Origin: Castellaniella sp. MT123
Lineage (GTDB): Bacteria; Pseudomonadota; Gammaproteobacteria; Burkholderiales; Burkholderiaceae_B
NCBI RefSeq assembly: GCF_039614765.1
Contig: NZ_CP154879.1
Location: 62,001-126,000 of the forward strand
Direction: 5' to 3'
Length of the DNA: 64,000 nucleotides
Shown here: piece after piece, positions 19,246 through 28,246 of the stretch
How the letters are laid out: each line of letters begins with the position of its first letter
Numbering within the stretch: position 1 is the first letter of the stretch
Notes under the pieces: generated by a model
Databases searched by the model: none
What the model saw: only the letters and a program-made list of their open reading frames with translations
What the model was told of the DNA's origin: nothing
Made by a program: the position numbers and the translations under genes

Positions 19246-19974
19246 CTAGCGCATGGTGGCTGGTGCCGTGGGCAGTGGGCGTTTGCCGGGCTGATTCTGG
19301 AGCGGTTCGGGGGTAGCCGGGACGATGGTGGCCGGATGGGTCTGGGCGGCGCGTGCCCGGGCGAAAGATTCTTGCGCCAGCGCCATCTGCACATGGCCCA
19401 GGTTTTCCAGCGCGGGGGCGAAGGACGGGTCCGAGGCCAGCGCCATGTTCAGGGCGTCGTGTGCCATCTGCAGTTTGCCTTGTCCGGCGTATTCGATGGC
19501 CAGGGCATTCCAGGGTTCGGGCAGTTCGGGGAAGGCTTCCGTCATCCGCTGCCACAGGGCGATGGCCTGGTCGTGTTCGCCCAGAGCCGCCAGCGCGCGG
19601 CCTTTCTGGTATTCGAGCTGGACGTCGGTGCCCACCGGGGCCGATGCGGCGCGCGCGGTTTCGCGTTTCTGGATGACGTCCAGGGCTTCGCGGGCCTGCC
19701 CCGCATCGATCATCGCCGCGATGTGGTCGGTGACCTGCGACGGCGTCAGGGGGATGGCCGTGTTGACCGACGGCGTGGCTTTTTGCAGCAGATCGGCGAA
19801 GGCTTTCCAGCCGCCGTCCGGGGCTTCGGGCAGCGTGAACTCACCCGTCTTCGGGTTGAAATTCAGGTCTTGGAGCGCGGCCCCGGACGCGTTAGTATCA
19901 TGGGATGCGCCGGTCGCCGGCCCTGCCGCCAGGCCCGCGCACAGAGTCAAAACAGTCAGAAAAACACGAATCAC
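19246..19974 (-). CDS. Exported TPR-repeat protein of unknown role
   Basis: This 242-residue protein begins with a signal peptide ([23 protein letters not shown]). TPR-like helices lie near residues 95-205, with [25 protein letters not shown] and [26 protein letters not shown] showing the alternating small/aromatic pattern, then a Pro/Ala-rich tail. It is upstream of the cyclophilin on the same strand (53 bp gap), so a role in periplasmic folding or assembly is possible. No specific partner can be named. Confidence 0.75.
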   Translation of the reverse strand: MIRVFLTVLTLCAGLAAGPATGASHDTNASGAALQDLNFNPKTGEFTLPEAPDGGWKAFADLLQKATPSVNTAIPLTPSQVTDHIAAMIDAGQAREALDVIQKRETARAASAPVGTDVQLEYQKGRALAALGEHDQAIALWQRMTEAFPELPEPWNALAIEYAGQGKLQMAHDALNMALASDPSFAPALENLGHVQMALAQESFARARAAQTHPATIVPATPEPLQNQPGKRPLPTAPATMR

Positions 19975-20103
19975 GACACGCAGCGCCTATGGGAGGGTTC
20001 AGGGATGGAGCCAGGGGACGGTATACTTGGCAGTTCATTTTACATCCCATCGCGCAGCCGGCAGGCCCGGCGTGTGGGGATCGCTTGACCTTGCCCATCC
20101 GAC

Positions 20104-21546
20104 ATGCTGCACATTTATAACACCCTTTCGCGCCAGAAAACCCCACTGCGAACCGTCGAACCGGGGGTGGTGCGCATGTATGTCTGCGGCATGACGGTGT
20201 ATGACTTCTGTCACCTGGGCCATGCCCGCATGCTGGTCAGCTTCGATGTGGTGCAGCGCTGGCTGCGGGCGTCCGGCTACCGGGTGCGCTATGTGCGCAA
20301 CATCACCGATATCGACGACAAGATCATCCGCCGCGCCGTCGAGCGCGGCGTGCCCATCCGCGCGCTGACCGAATTCTTCATCGCCGCCATGCGCGCCGAC
20401 GAACGCGCCCTGGGGGTCCAGGCGCCCGACGACGAGCCGCGCGCCACAGAACACGTGACCGGCATGCTCGACATCATCCGCATCCTGGAATCAAAAGGTC
20501 TGGCCTATCGCGGCGCCGACGGCGACGTCAATTTCTCGGTGCGCAAATTCCCGGGCTACGGGAAACTGTCCGGCAAGTCGCTCGACGACCTGCGCGCCGG
20601 CGAGCGCGTGGCGGTCGCGGCGGGCAAGCAAGACCCCCTGGATTTCGTGCTGTGGAAATCGGCCAAGCCCGCCGAACCCGCCGATACCCGCTGGGATTCC
20701 GACTACGGGCCCGGGCGCCCCGGCTGGCATATCGAATGCTCGGCCATGAGCCACAGCCTGCTGGGCATGCCGCTGGATATCCACGGCGGCGGTCCCGACC
20801 TGAAATTTCCCCACCACGAAAACGAGATCGCGCAAAGCGAAGGCGCCTTTGGCGGCGCGCTGGCCACGACCTGGATGCACTGCGGCCCGATGATGGTGGA
20901 CGCCGAAAAAATGTCCAAATCGCTGGGCAATTTCCGCCGTATCCGCGATACCGTGACCGACGGCGTGGCCGACGATGCCTCCGACTATGTCGCCAACCCG
21001 CGTGAATCCGAAATGCTGCGGTTTTTCCTGGTGCGCAGTCATTACCGCAGCGTGCAGAACTACACGCCCGACAACCTGCAGGATGCGCAGCACGCGCTCG
21101 ACCGGCTGTATCAGGCGCTGGCCAACGTGCCGCCGGCCGCCACGGTCATCGATTGGGACACGCCCGCCGCGCAGGCCTTCCAGGCCGCCATGGATGACGA
21201 TTTCAACACGGCCGGCGCCGTGGCCGTGCTGTTCGATCTGGCCAATCAGGCCAATCGTGATGCCAGCCCCCAGGCCAGCGGCCTGTTGCGCGCGCTGGGG
21301 GGCATCCTGGGCCTGCTGCAGACCAATCCTCAGGTCTATCTGCAATCACCCACCCGATTCCTGTCTGGCGGGACACAGGCCGCGCCACTGACCGCCGACG
21401 CCATCGAGGCGCTGGTGGCCGAACGCATCCAGGCCAAGGCGTCCCGCAATTTTGCCCGTGCCGATCAGATCCGCGCCGAACTGCGCGAACAGGGTGTCGA
21501 GCTCGCCGACGTTGCCGGCGGCCTGACGCAATGGCGGCGGGTGTAA
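20104..21546 (+). CDS. cysS: Cysteinyl-tRNA synthetase
   Basis: This 480-residue class I synthetase charges tRNA-Cys. Cys28 in [10 protein letters not shown] is a zinc ligand, HLGH at 37-40 is the HIGH motif and KMSKS at 269-273 is intact. Length and the C-terminal helical domain ending [11 protein letters not shown] match CysRS. It is divergent from the TPR gene across ~130 bp that must hold both promoters; GGTATACT at 20019 could be part of one. It overlaps the next gene by 16 bp. Confidence 0.96.
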   Translation: MLHIYNTLSRQKTPLRTVEPGVVRMYVCGMTVYDFCHLGHARMLVSFDVVQRWLRASGYRVRYVRNITDIDDKIIRRAVERGVPIRALTEFFIAAMRADERALGVQAPDDEPRATEHVTGMLDIIRILESKGLAYRGADGDVNFSVRKFPGYGKLSGKSLDDLRAGERVAVAAGKQDPLDFVLWKSAKPAEPADTRWDSDYGPGRPGWHIECSAMSHSLLGMPLDIHGGGPDLKFPHHENEIAQSEGAFGGALATTWMHCGPMMVDAEKMSKSLGNFRRIRDTVTDGVADDASDYVANPRESEMLRFFLVRSHYRSVQNYTPDNLQDAQHALDRLYQALANVPPAATVIDWDTPAAQAFQAAMDDDFNTAGAVAVLFDLANQANRDASPQASGLLRALGGILGLLQTNPQVYLQSPTRFLSGGTQAAPLTADAIEALVAERIQAKASRNFARADQIRAELREQGVELADVAGGLTQWRRV

Positions 21547-22199
21547 ACGTGGACATGCACTACCCAGACACTCAGCTGCGCCCGGTCTACTGGGCAGAGG
21601 CCTGCCAGGACCTGATGCAGCGTGACCGCATCCTGCGCAAACTGATCCCGGTCTATGGCGAGGAGCGCATCCAGGTGCGTCAAAGCCCCTACCAGACCCT
21701 GATCCGCATCATCGTGGGCCAGCAGATTTCCCTGGCGCTTGGCCGCAAGCTCTGGCAGCAACTGGTCCGGGCCTGCGGGCCGGACACGCTGCCCGATGCG
21801 ATCATCCAGCATTCCGAAGCCGAATTGCGCGCCATGGGGCTGTCCCTGCGCAAGGCCCAGTACGTCCGCGACGCGGCCGTGTATTTTCAGCAGTCCGAAC
21901 GGATGGACCCGGCCTGGTGGCAGGCGCAGGACAATGCCGCCATCCTGTCGCAGCTGTGCGAAATCCGCGGGGTGGGGCGCTGGTCGGCCGAAATGTTCCT
22001 GATTTTTTTCCTGGGCCGCCCGGACGTGCTGCCGCTCGACGACACCGCGCTGCTCAAGGCCATTTCCCATCACTACTTCAGTGGCGAACCCGTGTCGCGC
22101 TTCGAGGCCCGCGAGGTCTCGCAGGCCTGGGCGCCGTGGCGCACGGTCGCCAGCTGGTACCTGTGGCGCAGCATGGATGCCGCTGCCGTCGAATATTGA
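21531..22199 (+). CDS. DNA-3-methyladenine glycosylase (HhH-GPD family, AlkA-like)
   Basis: This 222-residue protein is a base-excision glycosylase removing alkylated purines. The helix-hairpin-helix and Gly/Pro/Asp motif is seen as [18 protein letters not shown] followed by DVLPLDD, where the second Asp is the expected catalytic residue; [15 protein letters not shown] is the conserved N-terminal helix. No iron-sulfur cysteines are present, consistent with AlkA rather than Nth. The start at 21531 overlaps cysS; an ATG at 21555 is an alternative. Confidence 0.9.
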   Translation: MAAGVNVDMHYPDTQLRPVYWAEACQDLMQRDRILRKLIPVYGEERIQVRQSPYQTLIRIIVGQQISLALGRKLWQQLVRACGPDTLPDAIIQHSEAELRAMGLSLRKAQYVRDAAVYFQQSERMDPAWWQAQDNAAILSQLCEIRGVGRWSAEMFLIFFLGRPDVLPLDDTALLKAISHHYFSGEPVSRFEAREVSQAWAPWRTVASWYLWRSMDAAAVEY

Positions 22200-22226
22200 T
22201 CTTTCCATCCTGGAAATCCTGTACTC

Positions 22227-23189
22227 ATGCGAAATACCTTTCTTGAATTCGAACAGCCCCTGGCCGAACTCGATCAGAAGATCGAGGAACTGCGCTACGT
22301 GCAGACGGATTCCGCCGTGGACATCTCCGAGGAAGTCGGCCGTCTGCAGCAGAAAAGCCAGACCCTGGCCAAGAGCATCTATGCCAAGCTCACCCCCTGG
22401 CAGACGGCGCTGGTGGCGCGCCACCCGCAGCGCCCCTACACCATGGACTACGTCCATGCGCTGTTTACGGATTTCCACGAGTTGCACGGCGATCGCATGT
22501 ACGCCGACGACCAGTCCATCGTGGGTGGGCTGGCGCGATTCAACGGCACGCCCTGCATGGTGATCGGTCACCAAAAAGGCCGCGACACCAAGGAACGCGC
22601 CATGCGCAATTTCGGCATGCCGCGCCCGGAGGGCTACCGCAAGGCCCTGCGCCTGATGCGTCTGGCCGAGAAATTCCGCCTGCCGATCTTCACCTTCGTC
22701 GATACCCCGGGTGCCTACCCCGGGGTTGGCGCCGAGGAACGCGGCCAGTCCGAAGCCATCGGCCACAACCTGTTCGCGATGGCTGGGCTCAAGGTGCCCA
22801 TCATCGTCACCATCATCGGCGAGGGCGGCTCGGGCGGGGCTCTGGCGATCGCGGTCGGCGATACCGTCATGATGTTGCAGTACTCCACGTATTCGGTGAT
22901 CTCGCCCGAGGGCTGCGCGTCCATTTTGTGGCGCAGTGCCGACAAGGCTGCGACTGCGGCCGAAGCCCTGGCCATCACGGCGCCCCGCCTGAAGGATCTG
23001 GGCCTGATCGATCGCGTGGTCAACGAACCGGTGGGCGGCGCCCACCGTGACCCGGCCACCATGGCGCGCCAGCTGCATCGGGCCCTGGCCGATGCGCTGC
23101 GCGAATTGTCCGGCCTGGAAACCGACGAACTCCTGCGCCGTCGCATGGAGCGTATCTCCGCCTATGGGCGCTTCCAGGAAGCCCGCTGA
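22227..23189 (+). CDS. accA: Acetyl-CoA carboxylase carboxyltransferase subunit alpha
   Basis: This 320-residue protein forms with AccD the carboxyltransferase that makes malonyl-CoA. The crotonase-fold signature [21 protein letters not shown] (~198-218) and [19 protein letters not shown] are present, as is the N-terminal helical [18 protein letters not shown]. Length matches E. coli AccA (319). The order accA-tilS-lysC is one I recall in Bordetella-like genomes. Confidence 0.97.
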   Translation: MRNTFLEFEQPLAELDQKIEELRYVQTDSAVDISEEVGRLQQKSQTLAKSIYAKLTPWQTALVARHPQRPYTMDYVHALFTDFHELHGDRMYADDQSIVGGLARFNGTPCMVIGHQKGRDTKERAMRNFGMPRPEGYRKALRLMRLAEKFRLPIFTFVDTPGAYPGVGAEERGQSEAIGHNLFAMAGLKVPIIVTIIGEGGSGGALAIAVGDTVMMLQYSTYSVISPEGCASILWRSADKAATAAEALAITAPRLKDLGLIDRVVNEPVGGAHRDPATMARQLHRALADALRELSGLETDELLRRRMERISAYGRFQEAR

Positions 23190-23296
23190 TCCACGGCGCC
23201 TGATTCCGATGGCGTGCCTGACCGCTGGTGGCTGCCCGATGATCGGGTGGGTCATCGGCGCGTGGCGCATCGGCTGTATGACGCAGGAGTGTCCCC

Positions 23297-24340
23297 ATGA
23301 AGCCTGTCGCGGCGGATCGGTGGTGTGCCACTTATGATGATGATCTGCTGACCGCGGTGCGCGTCGCGCTGGCCGACGTTCCCGCCGGCGCGGCCCTGGG
23401 TGTGGCGCTCAGCGCCGGGGCCGATTCGGCCATGCTGGCCCTGCACGCTGCGAGGGTGGCCGCCGATACCGGCCGGCACCTGCACTGTTTCCACATTCAT
23501 CATGGCCTGCAGGCTTCCGCCGACGAATGGCTAAATCAAGCGCATCGTCTGGCCGGGCTGATCGGCGTTTCCTGCCATAGCCGGCGCGTCCGGGTCGATG
23601 CGCAGGGAACCGGCATGGAGGCCGCCGCCCGAGCGGCCCGTTATGCCGCCTTGGCCGATCTGGCCGCACAGGCCGGGGTGGGGCACGTCCTGCTGGCGCA
23701 TCATCAGGACGATCAGGCCGAAACTGTGCTGCTGCGCCTGTTGCGCGGTGCCGGACCGCTGGGGCTGGGTGCCATGGCGCCGGTGATGCGGCGCGATGAT
23801 CTGCTGTATCTGCGCCCCTGGCTGGATCAGCCGCGCTCGCACATCCTCCAGGCCGCCGACCGGTTCGCCGCGATCAGCGGCTGGCAGCCCGTGCACGATC
23901 CCAGCAACCGGGACGCGCGATACGCGCGCGGCGCCGTGCGTGCCGATCTGGCGCCCGTCCTCGATGGGCGATGGCCTGCCTGGCGCCGCACGCTGGCGCG
24001 CCACGCCCGCCAGGCGCGCGAACTGGAACAGTGGGCACTGGATGCCGTGCGCGAGGACTGGCCGCGTCTGGATCCGGATGCCGATGGTCTGGGCTTTTCC
24101 CTGGCCTCCTGGCGTCTGCTGCCGGCCTCGCGCCAGGCGCCTGTGTTGCGATTCTGGCTGCGGTCCCAGGGTTTGCGCATGCCCACCGAGGCCCGCCTGG
24201 ATGCGTGGCTCAAGCAGCTGCGCGAAGTCCATGCCCTGGGCCATGACCGTCAGGTGCGCTTGCGCCATGAATCGCACTGGATCGTGGTGCAAAAGGGGCG
24301 GGTCCTGCTGGTTCCGGAAACATCCTCAAAACCCAGTTAG
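23297..24340 (+). CDS. tilS: tRNA(Ile)-lysidine synthase TilS
   Basis: This 347-residue N-type ATP pyrophosphatase would modify C34 of the minor tRNA-Ile to lysidine, an essential step for reading AUA. The P-loop at 39-44 reads SAGADS, whereas the family consensus is SGGxDS. Other motifs are normal: HIHHGLQASADEW, ARYAALADLA and LLAHHQDDQAETVLLRLLRGAG. The C-terminal part is the TilS substrate-binding region. The gap from accA (107 bp) holds no clear signal. Confidence 0.9.
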   Translation: MKPVAADRWCATYDDDLLTAVRVALADVPAGAALGVALSAGADSAMLALHAARVAADTGRHLHCFHIHHGLQASADEWLNQAHRLAGLIGVSCHSRRVRVDAQGTGMEAAARAARYAALADLAAQAGVGHVLLAHHQDDQAETVLLRLLRGAGPLGLGAMAPVMRRDDLLYLRPWLDQPRSHILQAADRFAAISGWQPVHDPSNRDARYARGAVRADLAPVLDGRWPAWRRTLARHARQARELEQWALDAVREDWPRLDPDADGLGFSLASWRLLPASRQAPVLRFWLRSQGLRMPTEARLDAWLKQLREVHALGHDRQVRLRHESHWIVVQKGRVLLVPETSSKPS

Positions 24341-24412
24341 AATAATCAGCTTATCTTCAGTTCGGTTGCGCTGCCTGTGGGCCTGATCGCAGCCTTTCAC
24401 TTCCTCGTTATC

Positions 24413-25678
24413 ATGCTCATCGTTCAGAAATACGGCGGGACCTCCATGGGGTCCGTCGAACGCATTCAGAATGTCGCCCGGCGCGTGGCCAAATGGCACG
24501 CCGCCGGCCATCAGGTGGTCGTCGTGCCTTCGGCCATGTCCGGGGAAACCAATCGCCTGCTGGGGCTGGCCAAGGAAATCTCGCCCCAGCCCGACCCGCG
24601 CGAACTGGACATGCTGGCTTCCACGGGCGAACAGGCCAGCAGCGCGCTGCTGGCCATCGCCCTGATGCGCCAGGGTGTGGCGGCCCGCAGCTACGCTGGT
24701 TGGCAGGTGCCGGTGCTGACCGACAGCGCCTACACCAAGGCCCGGATCAAGTCGATCGACGATTCCCGCATCCGCGCCGATCTGGACTCCGGCCGGGTGG
24801 TGATCATCACCGGTTTCCAGGGCATCGACGACGACGGCCATATCACCACCTTGGGGCGCGGCGGGTCGGATACCTCGGCGGTGGCGGTGGCGGCGGCGAT
24901 GAAGGCCGACGAATGCCTGATCTTCACCGACGTGGACGGGGTCTACACCACCGATCCGCGCGTCGTGCCGGAAGCCCGCCGCATGAACGTCATCTCGTTC
25001 GAGGAAATGCTGGAAATGGCCTCGCTCGGGTCCAAGGTCCTGCAGATCCGCTCTGTTGAATTCGCTGGCAAATATCAGGTGCCTCTGCGCGTACTGTCGT
25101 CACTGACCGATCCCATGATCCCGGTCGACGAGGAAATGCATTCGGGCACGCTCATCACTTTCGAGGAAGATCAGAAAATGGAATCCGCTGTTGTCTCCGG
25201 CATTGCGTTCAGCCGCGACGAAGCCAAAGTCACCCTGCGCAATGTGCCCGACACCCCGGGCGTTGCCTATTCGATCCTGGGCCCCGTGGCCGCGGCCAAC
25301 ATCGACGTGGACATGATCCTGCAGAACATCTCCCAGCAGGGCATGACCGACTTCTCCTTCACCGTCAACCGCAACGATTTCCTGCGCACGCTGGACCTGC
25401 TGAAGAACCAGATCGGGCCGACCGTGGGTGCCGGTGAAGTCGTCTCCGACGACAAGGTCGCGAAGGTCTCGATTGTCGGCATCGGCATGCGCAGTCACGT
25501 GGGTGTGGCCAGCCTGATGTTCCGCACCCTCGCCGAGGAAGGCATCAACATCCAGATGATCAGCACGTCGGAAATCAAGACCTCGGTGCTGATCAACGAC
25601 AAATACATGGAACTGGCGGTGCGCGCCCTGCACAAGGCCTTCGAACTGGACCAGGAACCCGTCAAGGCCGAATCCTGA
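24413..25678 (+). CDS. lysC: Aspartate kinase
   Basis: This 421-residue enzyme phosphorylates aspartate, the first step towards lysine, threonine, methionine and diaminopimelate. The N-terminal kinase signature [41 protein letters not shown] and [13 protein letters not shown] are all present. Two C-terminal ACT domains (from ~residue 265) suggest feedback control. The ATG at 24413 (MLIVQKYGG) is standard; the upstream in-frame start at 24377 adds 12 residues not typical of the family. Confidence 0.96.
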   Translation: MLIVQKYGGTSMGSVERIQNVARRVAKWHAAGHQVVVVPSAMSGETNRLLGLAKEISPQPDPRELDMLASTGEQASSALLAIALMRQGVAARSYAGWQVPVLTDSAYTKARIKSIDDSRIRADLDSGRVVIITGFQGIDDDGHITTLGRGGSDTSAVAVAAAMKADECLIFTDVDGVYTTDPRVVPEARRMNVISFEEMLEMASLGSKVLQIRSVEFAGKYQVPLRVLSSLTDPMIPVDEEMHSGTLITFEEDQKMESAVVSGIAFSRDEAKVTLRNVPDTPGVAYSILGPVAAANIDVDMILQNISQQGMTDFSFTVNRNDFLRTLDLLKNQIGPTVGAGEVVSDDKVAKVSIVGIGMRSHVGVASLMFRTLAEEGINIQMISTSEIKTSVLINDKYMELAVRALHKAFELDQEPVKAES

Positions 25679-25684
25679 TCAAAG

Positions 25685-25712
25685 TCGACAGCGCCGGTTC
25701 CTGTGCTAGAAT
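25685..25712 (+). promoter_or_regulatory. Probable promoter of tRNA-Ser
   Basis: TCGACA (25685-25690) and TAGAAT (25707-25712) are separated by 16 bp and each matches five of six bases of the sigma-70 consensus. The tRNA begins 12 bp after the -10 box, a normal distance. The -35 overlaps the end of the lysC region. Confidence 0.55.
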
Positions 25713-25724
25713 GCCGGTCTTGCC

Positions 25725-25817
25725 GGAGACATGGCCGAGTGGTTGAAGGTACTCCCCTGCTAAGGGAGCATGCGGCTTATACCCGCATCGAGGGTTCGAA
25801 TCCCTCTGTCTCCGCCA
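25725..25817 (+). tRNA. tRNA-Ser (anticodon GCT)
   Basis: The acceptor arms GGAGACA and TGTCTCC pair, with discriminator G and encoded CCA at 25815-25817. The anticodon stem CTCCC/GGGAG encloses the loop CTGCTAA, giving anticodon GCT. A long variable arm (ATGCGG/CCGCAT) and the T-arm GGGTTCGAATCCC confirm the serine class. Length is 93 nt. Confidence 0.97.
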
Positions 25818-25831
25818 GTGCTGTTTATACA

Positions 25832-25978
25832 ACACTGTTATACAGCTTTATGCAAAGCCCGCATGTTGAACGACATGGCGGGCTTTTTTGTTGCTAAAGT
25901 AACAACAGTCATTCGTGGCAATACCGTTGTAACGACACTGTATTACTGTGTCATTTCGACCATGAGAGGCAAGCACTG
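25832..25978. promoter_or_regulatory. AT-rich region with repeated motif before the SSB-like gene
   Basis: ACACTGTTATAC (25832-25843) and ACACTGTATTAC (25935-25946) agree at 10 of 12 bases and flank the tRNA terminator. Around the second copy, GACAC (25934-25938) and GTGTC (25948-25952) form an inverted repeat. This AT-rich stretch differs from its surroundings and could hold a promoter and operator for the SSB-like gene. Confidence 0.35.
25854..25889 (+). terminator. Rho-independent terminator after tRNA-Ser
   Basis: AAAGCCCGCATG pairs with CATGGCGGGCTTT across a short loop, with one extra base in the 3' arm, and is followed by a run of T. It lies 36 bp after the tRNA and is the clearest intrinsic terminator in the window. 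Confidence 0.85.
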
Positions 25979-26305
25979 ATGATTGATGCACTGGTCCAAG
26001 GCAAGTTGTTCGGCAGTCCCAGACAAAGCACCGGGAAGGCCGGCAATCTCTATGTCACGGCCAGGGCCAAGGTCTGGACCAACAACGGCGACCTGCTGAT
26101 GTGCGATGTCGTCGCATTCGAGGATTCCGTACAGACCGCCCTGCTGGCCCTGACCGACGGCGACAGCGTGGCGCTGTCGGGTCATCTGGTGCCCAAGGTT
26201 GTCCAGACCCCCTCGGGCGAGTACCGGCCGGGCATGAACATGGTGGCCCATGGTCTGCTGTCGACCTATCAGGTGCGGCGCAAGCGCCACGCCCTCGAAG
26301 AATAG
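25979..26305 (+). CDS. Small OB-fold, single-stranded DNA-binding-like protein
   Basis: This 108-residue protein looks like an SSB/PriB-type OB fold: MIDALVQGKLFGSPRQS, LYVTARAKVWTNNGDLLMCDVVAFED and DGDSVALSGHLVPKV follow the beta-strand pattern of SSB, and it lacks the acidic C-terminal tip of the housekeeping SSB. Similar small SSB-like proteins occur on integrative elements and plasmids. GAGAGG lies just before the ATG. It sits right after a tRNA gene and may be the remnant of an integrated element, but no integrase or att repeat was found. Confidence 0.65.
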   Translation: MIDALVQGKLFGSPRQSTGKAGNLYVTARAKVWTNNGDLLMCDVVAFEDSVQTALLALTDGDSVALSGHLVPKVVQTPSGEYRPGMNMVAHGLLSTYQVRRKRHALEE

Positions 26306-26321
26306 TCAATTCTCGGGCACT

Positions 26322-26852
26322 TCAGAATATCGGTTCCCGATCCTCGTGGTCGTACATGGGATCGGGCCCCGGGTGGAATTTCGTGACGTGATCCCCGTCA
26401 CGGCCGAAAAACACGAACATCAGCGAATTCCAGACGTGATCCTGCTTGTAGCGGTAGTTCCAGACAATCTGGCGCACGCTGGGCAGGCCCACCGCGTCGG
26501 TGAAGGCCGGGGGGCCGAATTCGCAGCGCACCTGGTCCGGCGTCCAGGTACCCTGTTTCAGGACCTCGAAGTGTTCGTCCGTCAGGATCGGCTGCACGGA
26601 TTCCACGCGGCCCTGGGGGTCCACCGTGGATGCCCAGGCGTATTGCCCGAAAGGCTGTTGCGACCAGATGACGCGCTCGCGCCCCTGCCGGTCCGTGCAT
26701 TGCAGCGTGGGGACGCCGAATTTCGCTTCCACCTGGGCGAGCGGGGTGCCCGGCGGCGTGTCCGCCATATTGGCGCAGCCGACCAGCCACAGGCAGGCGC
26801 CCGCCGCGAGGATGCCCCGGATGGATGTGCGTGGGTTGAAACGGACGGACAT
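26322..26852 (-). CDS. Outer-membrane lipoprotein, SmpA/BamE-like
   Basis: This 176-residue protein has a lipoprotein signal peptide with lipobox LVGC (Cys ~31). The mature part carries two repeats of the SmpA/OmlA type (TPLAQVEAKFGVPTLQC and GTWTPDQVRCEFGPPAFTD), the fold of BamE. It is longer than BamE and is probably a paralog rather than the Bam subunit. It converges on the SSB-like gene with 16 bp between stops. Confidence 0.75.
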   Translation of the reverse strand: MSVRFNPRTSIRGILAAGACLWLVGCANMADTPPGTPLAQVEAKFGVPTLQCTDRQGRERVIWSQQPFGQYAWASTVDPQGRVESVQPILTDEHFEVLKQGTWTPDQVRCEFGPPAFTDAVGLPSVRQIVWNYRYKQDHVWNSLMFVFFGRDGDHVTKFHPGPDPMYDHEDREPIF

Positions 26853-26952
26853 CGAGGTCTTCCTGTGGTGTGTTCGAAAACGGACCCGCGTGCGGGAAAC
26901 GCTATGCCGGTGCCGCGGGGCATATGAACCATTGTAGCGACGCGCCGGCGAC

Positions 26953-28182
26953 TTATCCGAAGAACCAGTAGCACACGCCGATGGATGCCAGGACGCCGGC
27001 CAGATCCGCCAGCAGGGCGCAGCCCACCGAATGGCGGGCGCGCTGGATGCCCACGGCGCCGAAATACACCGCCAGCACGTAGAACGTGGTTTCGGTGCTG
27101 CCCTGGACGGTCGCGGCCAGCAGGGATGCGAAGCTGTCCGGCCCCGTGTGCTGCATCGTTTCGATCAGCAGGGCGCGCGCCGCGCTGCCCGAAAACGGCT
27201 TGACCAGGGCCGTGGGCAGCGCATCGACGAATCGCGTGTCCAGCCCGGCCACACTCACCGCCCAGCGGATGGCGTCCAGCACCAGATCCAGCGCGCCCGA
27301 TGCCCGCAGGACGCCGACGGCGCAGAGCATGGCGATCAGGTAGGGCAGCAGGTTCTTGCAGACGTCGAAGCCGTCCCGGGCACCCTCGATGAAGCTTTCG
27401 TAGACGGGAATCCGTTTCCAGGCGCCGGCGATCAGGAAGGCGATGATGATGCCAAAGAGCACCAGATTGCCCAGCAGCGACGATAGGGCAGCCACGGCGC
27501 TGGCGCTGATGGTGGCCAGCAGGGCCATGAATCCGCCCAGCAGCAGGGCGCCGGTGCCCAGCCAGGCCAGCACGACCGGGTCGATCAGCCGCAGCCGCTG
27601 CATCCAGGCGACGGACAGCAGGCCGGTCAGCGTAGAGGCCGAGGTCGCCAGCAGGATGGGCAGGAACACCAGGGTCGGGTCGGGCGCGCCCTGCTGGGCC
27701 CGGTACATGAAGATCGACACCGGCAGCAGGGTCAGGGACGAGGAATTCAGCACCAGGAACAGGATCTGCGCGTTGGTGGCGGTCTTGGGTTCGGGGTTCA
27801 GCGTCTGCAGTGCGTGCATGGCGCGCAGCCCGATGGGGGTGGCGGCATTGTCCAGCCCCAGCGCGTTGGCGGCGAAATTCAGGGTCATCAGCCCCAGGGC
27901 GGGGTGCCCCGGGGGAACCCCCGGCATCAGGCGGCGAAACAGCGGCCCGAGCAGCCGCGCCAGTCCTTGCACCAGACCCGCGGATTCGGCGATGCGCAGG
28001 AATCCCATCCAGAGCGTCAGCGTGCCGAACAGCAGCAGCATGACCTTCACCGACAGGTCGGCCATGTCGAACAGGCTGGCGATCAACCGGGCAAAGATGC
28101 CGGGGTCACCCAGCACCAGCCACTGAAACAGGGCGCTGACCGCCGCGATCAGGAAGAATCCGAGCCACAGGACGTTCAGCAT
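26953..28182 (-). CDS. SpmA-SpmB fused nucleoside-recognition membrane protein
   Basis: This 409-residue inner-membrane protein joins what are SpmA and SpmB in Bacillus. The N-half carries MTLNFAANALGLDNAATPIGLRAM (the 'Gate' signature) and the C-half VLRASGALDLVLDAI and QGSTETTFYVLAVYFGAVGI. About ten hydrophobic segments are visible. In non-sporulating bacteria the function is unknown. It lies 64 bp downstream of the FMN dehydrogenase gene, on the same strand. Confidence 0.85.
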   Translation of the reverse strand: MLNVLWLGFFLIAAVSALFQWLVLGDPGIFARLIASLFDMADLSVKVMLLLFGTLTLWMGFLRIAESAGLVQGLARLLGPLFRRLMPGVPPGHPALGLMTLNFAANALGLDNAATPIGLRAMHALQTLNPEPKTATNAQILFLVLNSSSLTLLPVSIFMYRAQQGAPDPTLVFLPILLATSASTLTGLLSVAWMQRLRLIDPVVLAWLGTGALLLGGFMALLATISASAVAALSSLLGNLVLFGIIIAFLIAGAWKRIPVYESFIEGARDGFDVCKNLLPYLIAMLCAVGVLRASGALDLVLDAIRWAVSVAGLDTRFVDALPTALVKPFSGSAARALLIETMQHTGPDSFASLLAATVQGSTETTFYVLAVYFGAVGIQRARHSVGCALLADLAGVLASIGVCYWFFG

Positions 28183-28246
28183 GAAGGATTGGCGTCCAGT
28201 CGGTGAGCGTGGTCTGATTGGTGGGTCTGGGTCATGGCGCGGACCC

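Noticed and set aside
21465-23270. 601-residue open frame antisense to cysS, the glycosylase and accA
   Set aside because: It is a shadow of well-supported genes on the other strand; high GC leaves antisense frames open, and it shows no recognisable domain.
25725-26305. tRNA-Ser as the attachment site of a current integrated island
   Set aside because: No integrase and no direct repeat of the tRNA 3' end was found downstream; only a mobile-type SSB-like gene remains, so a live element cannot be claimed.
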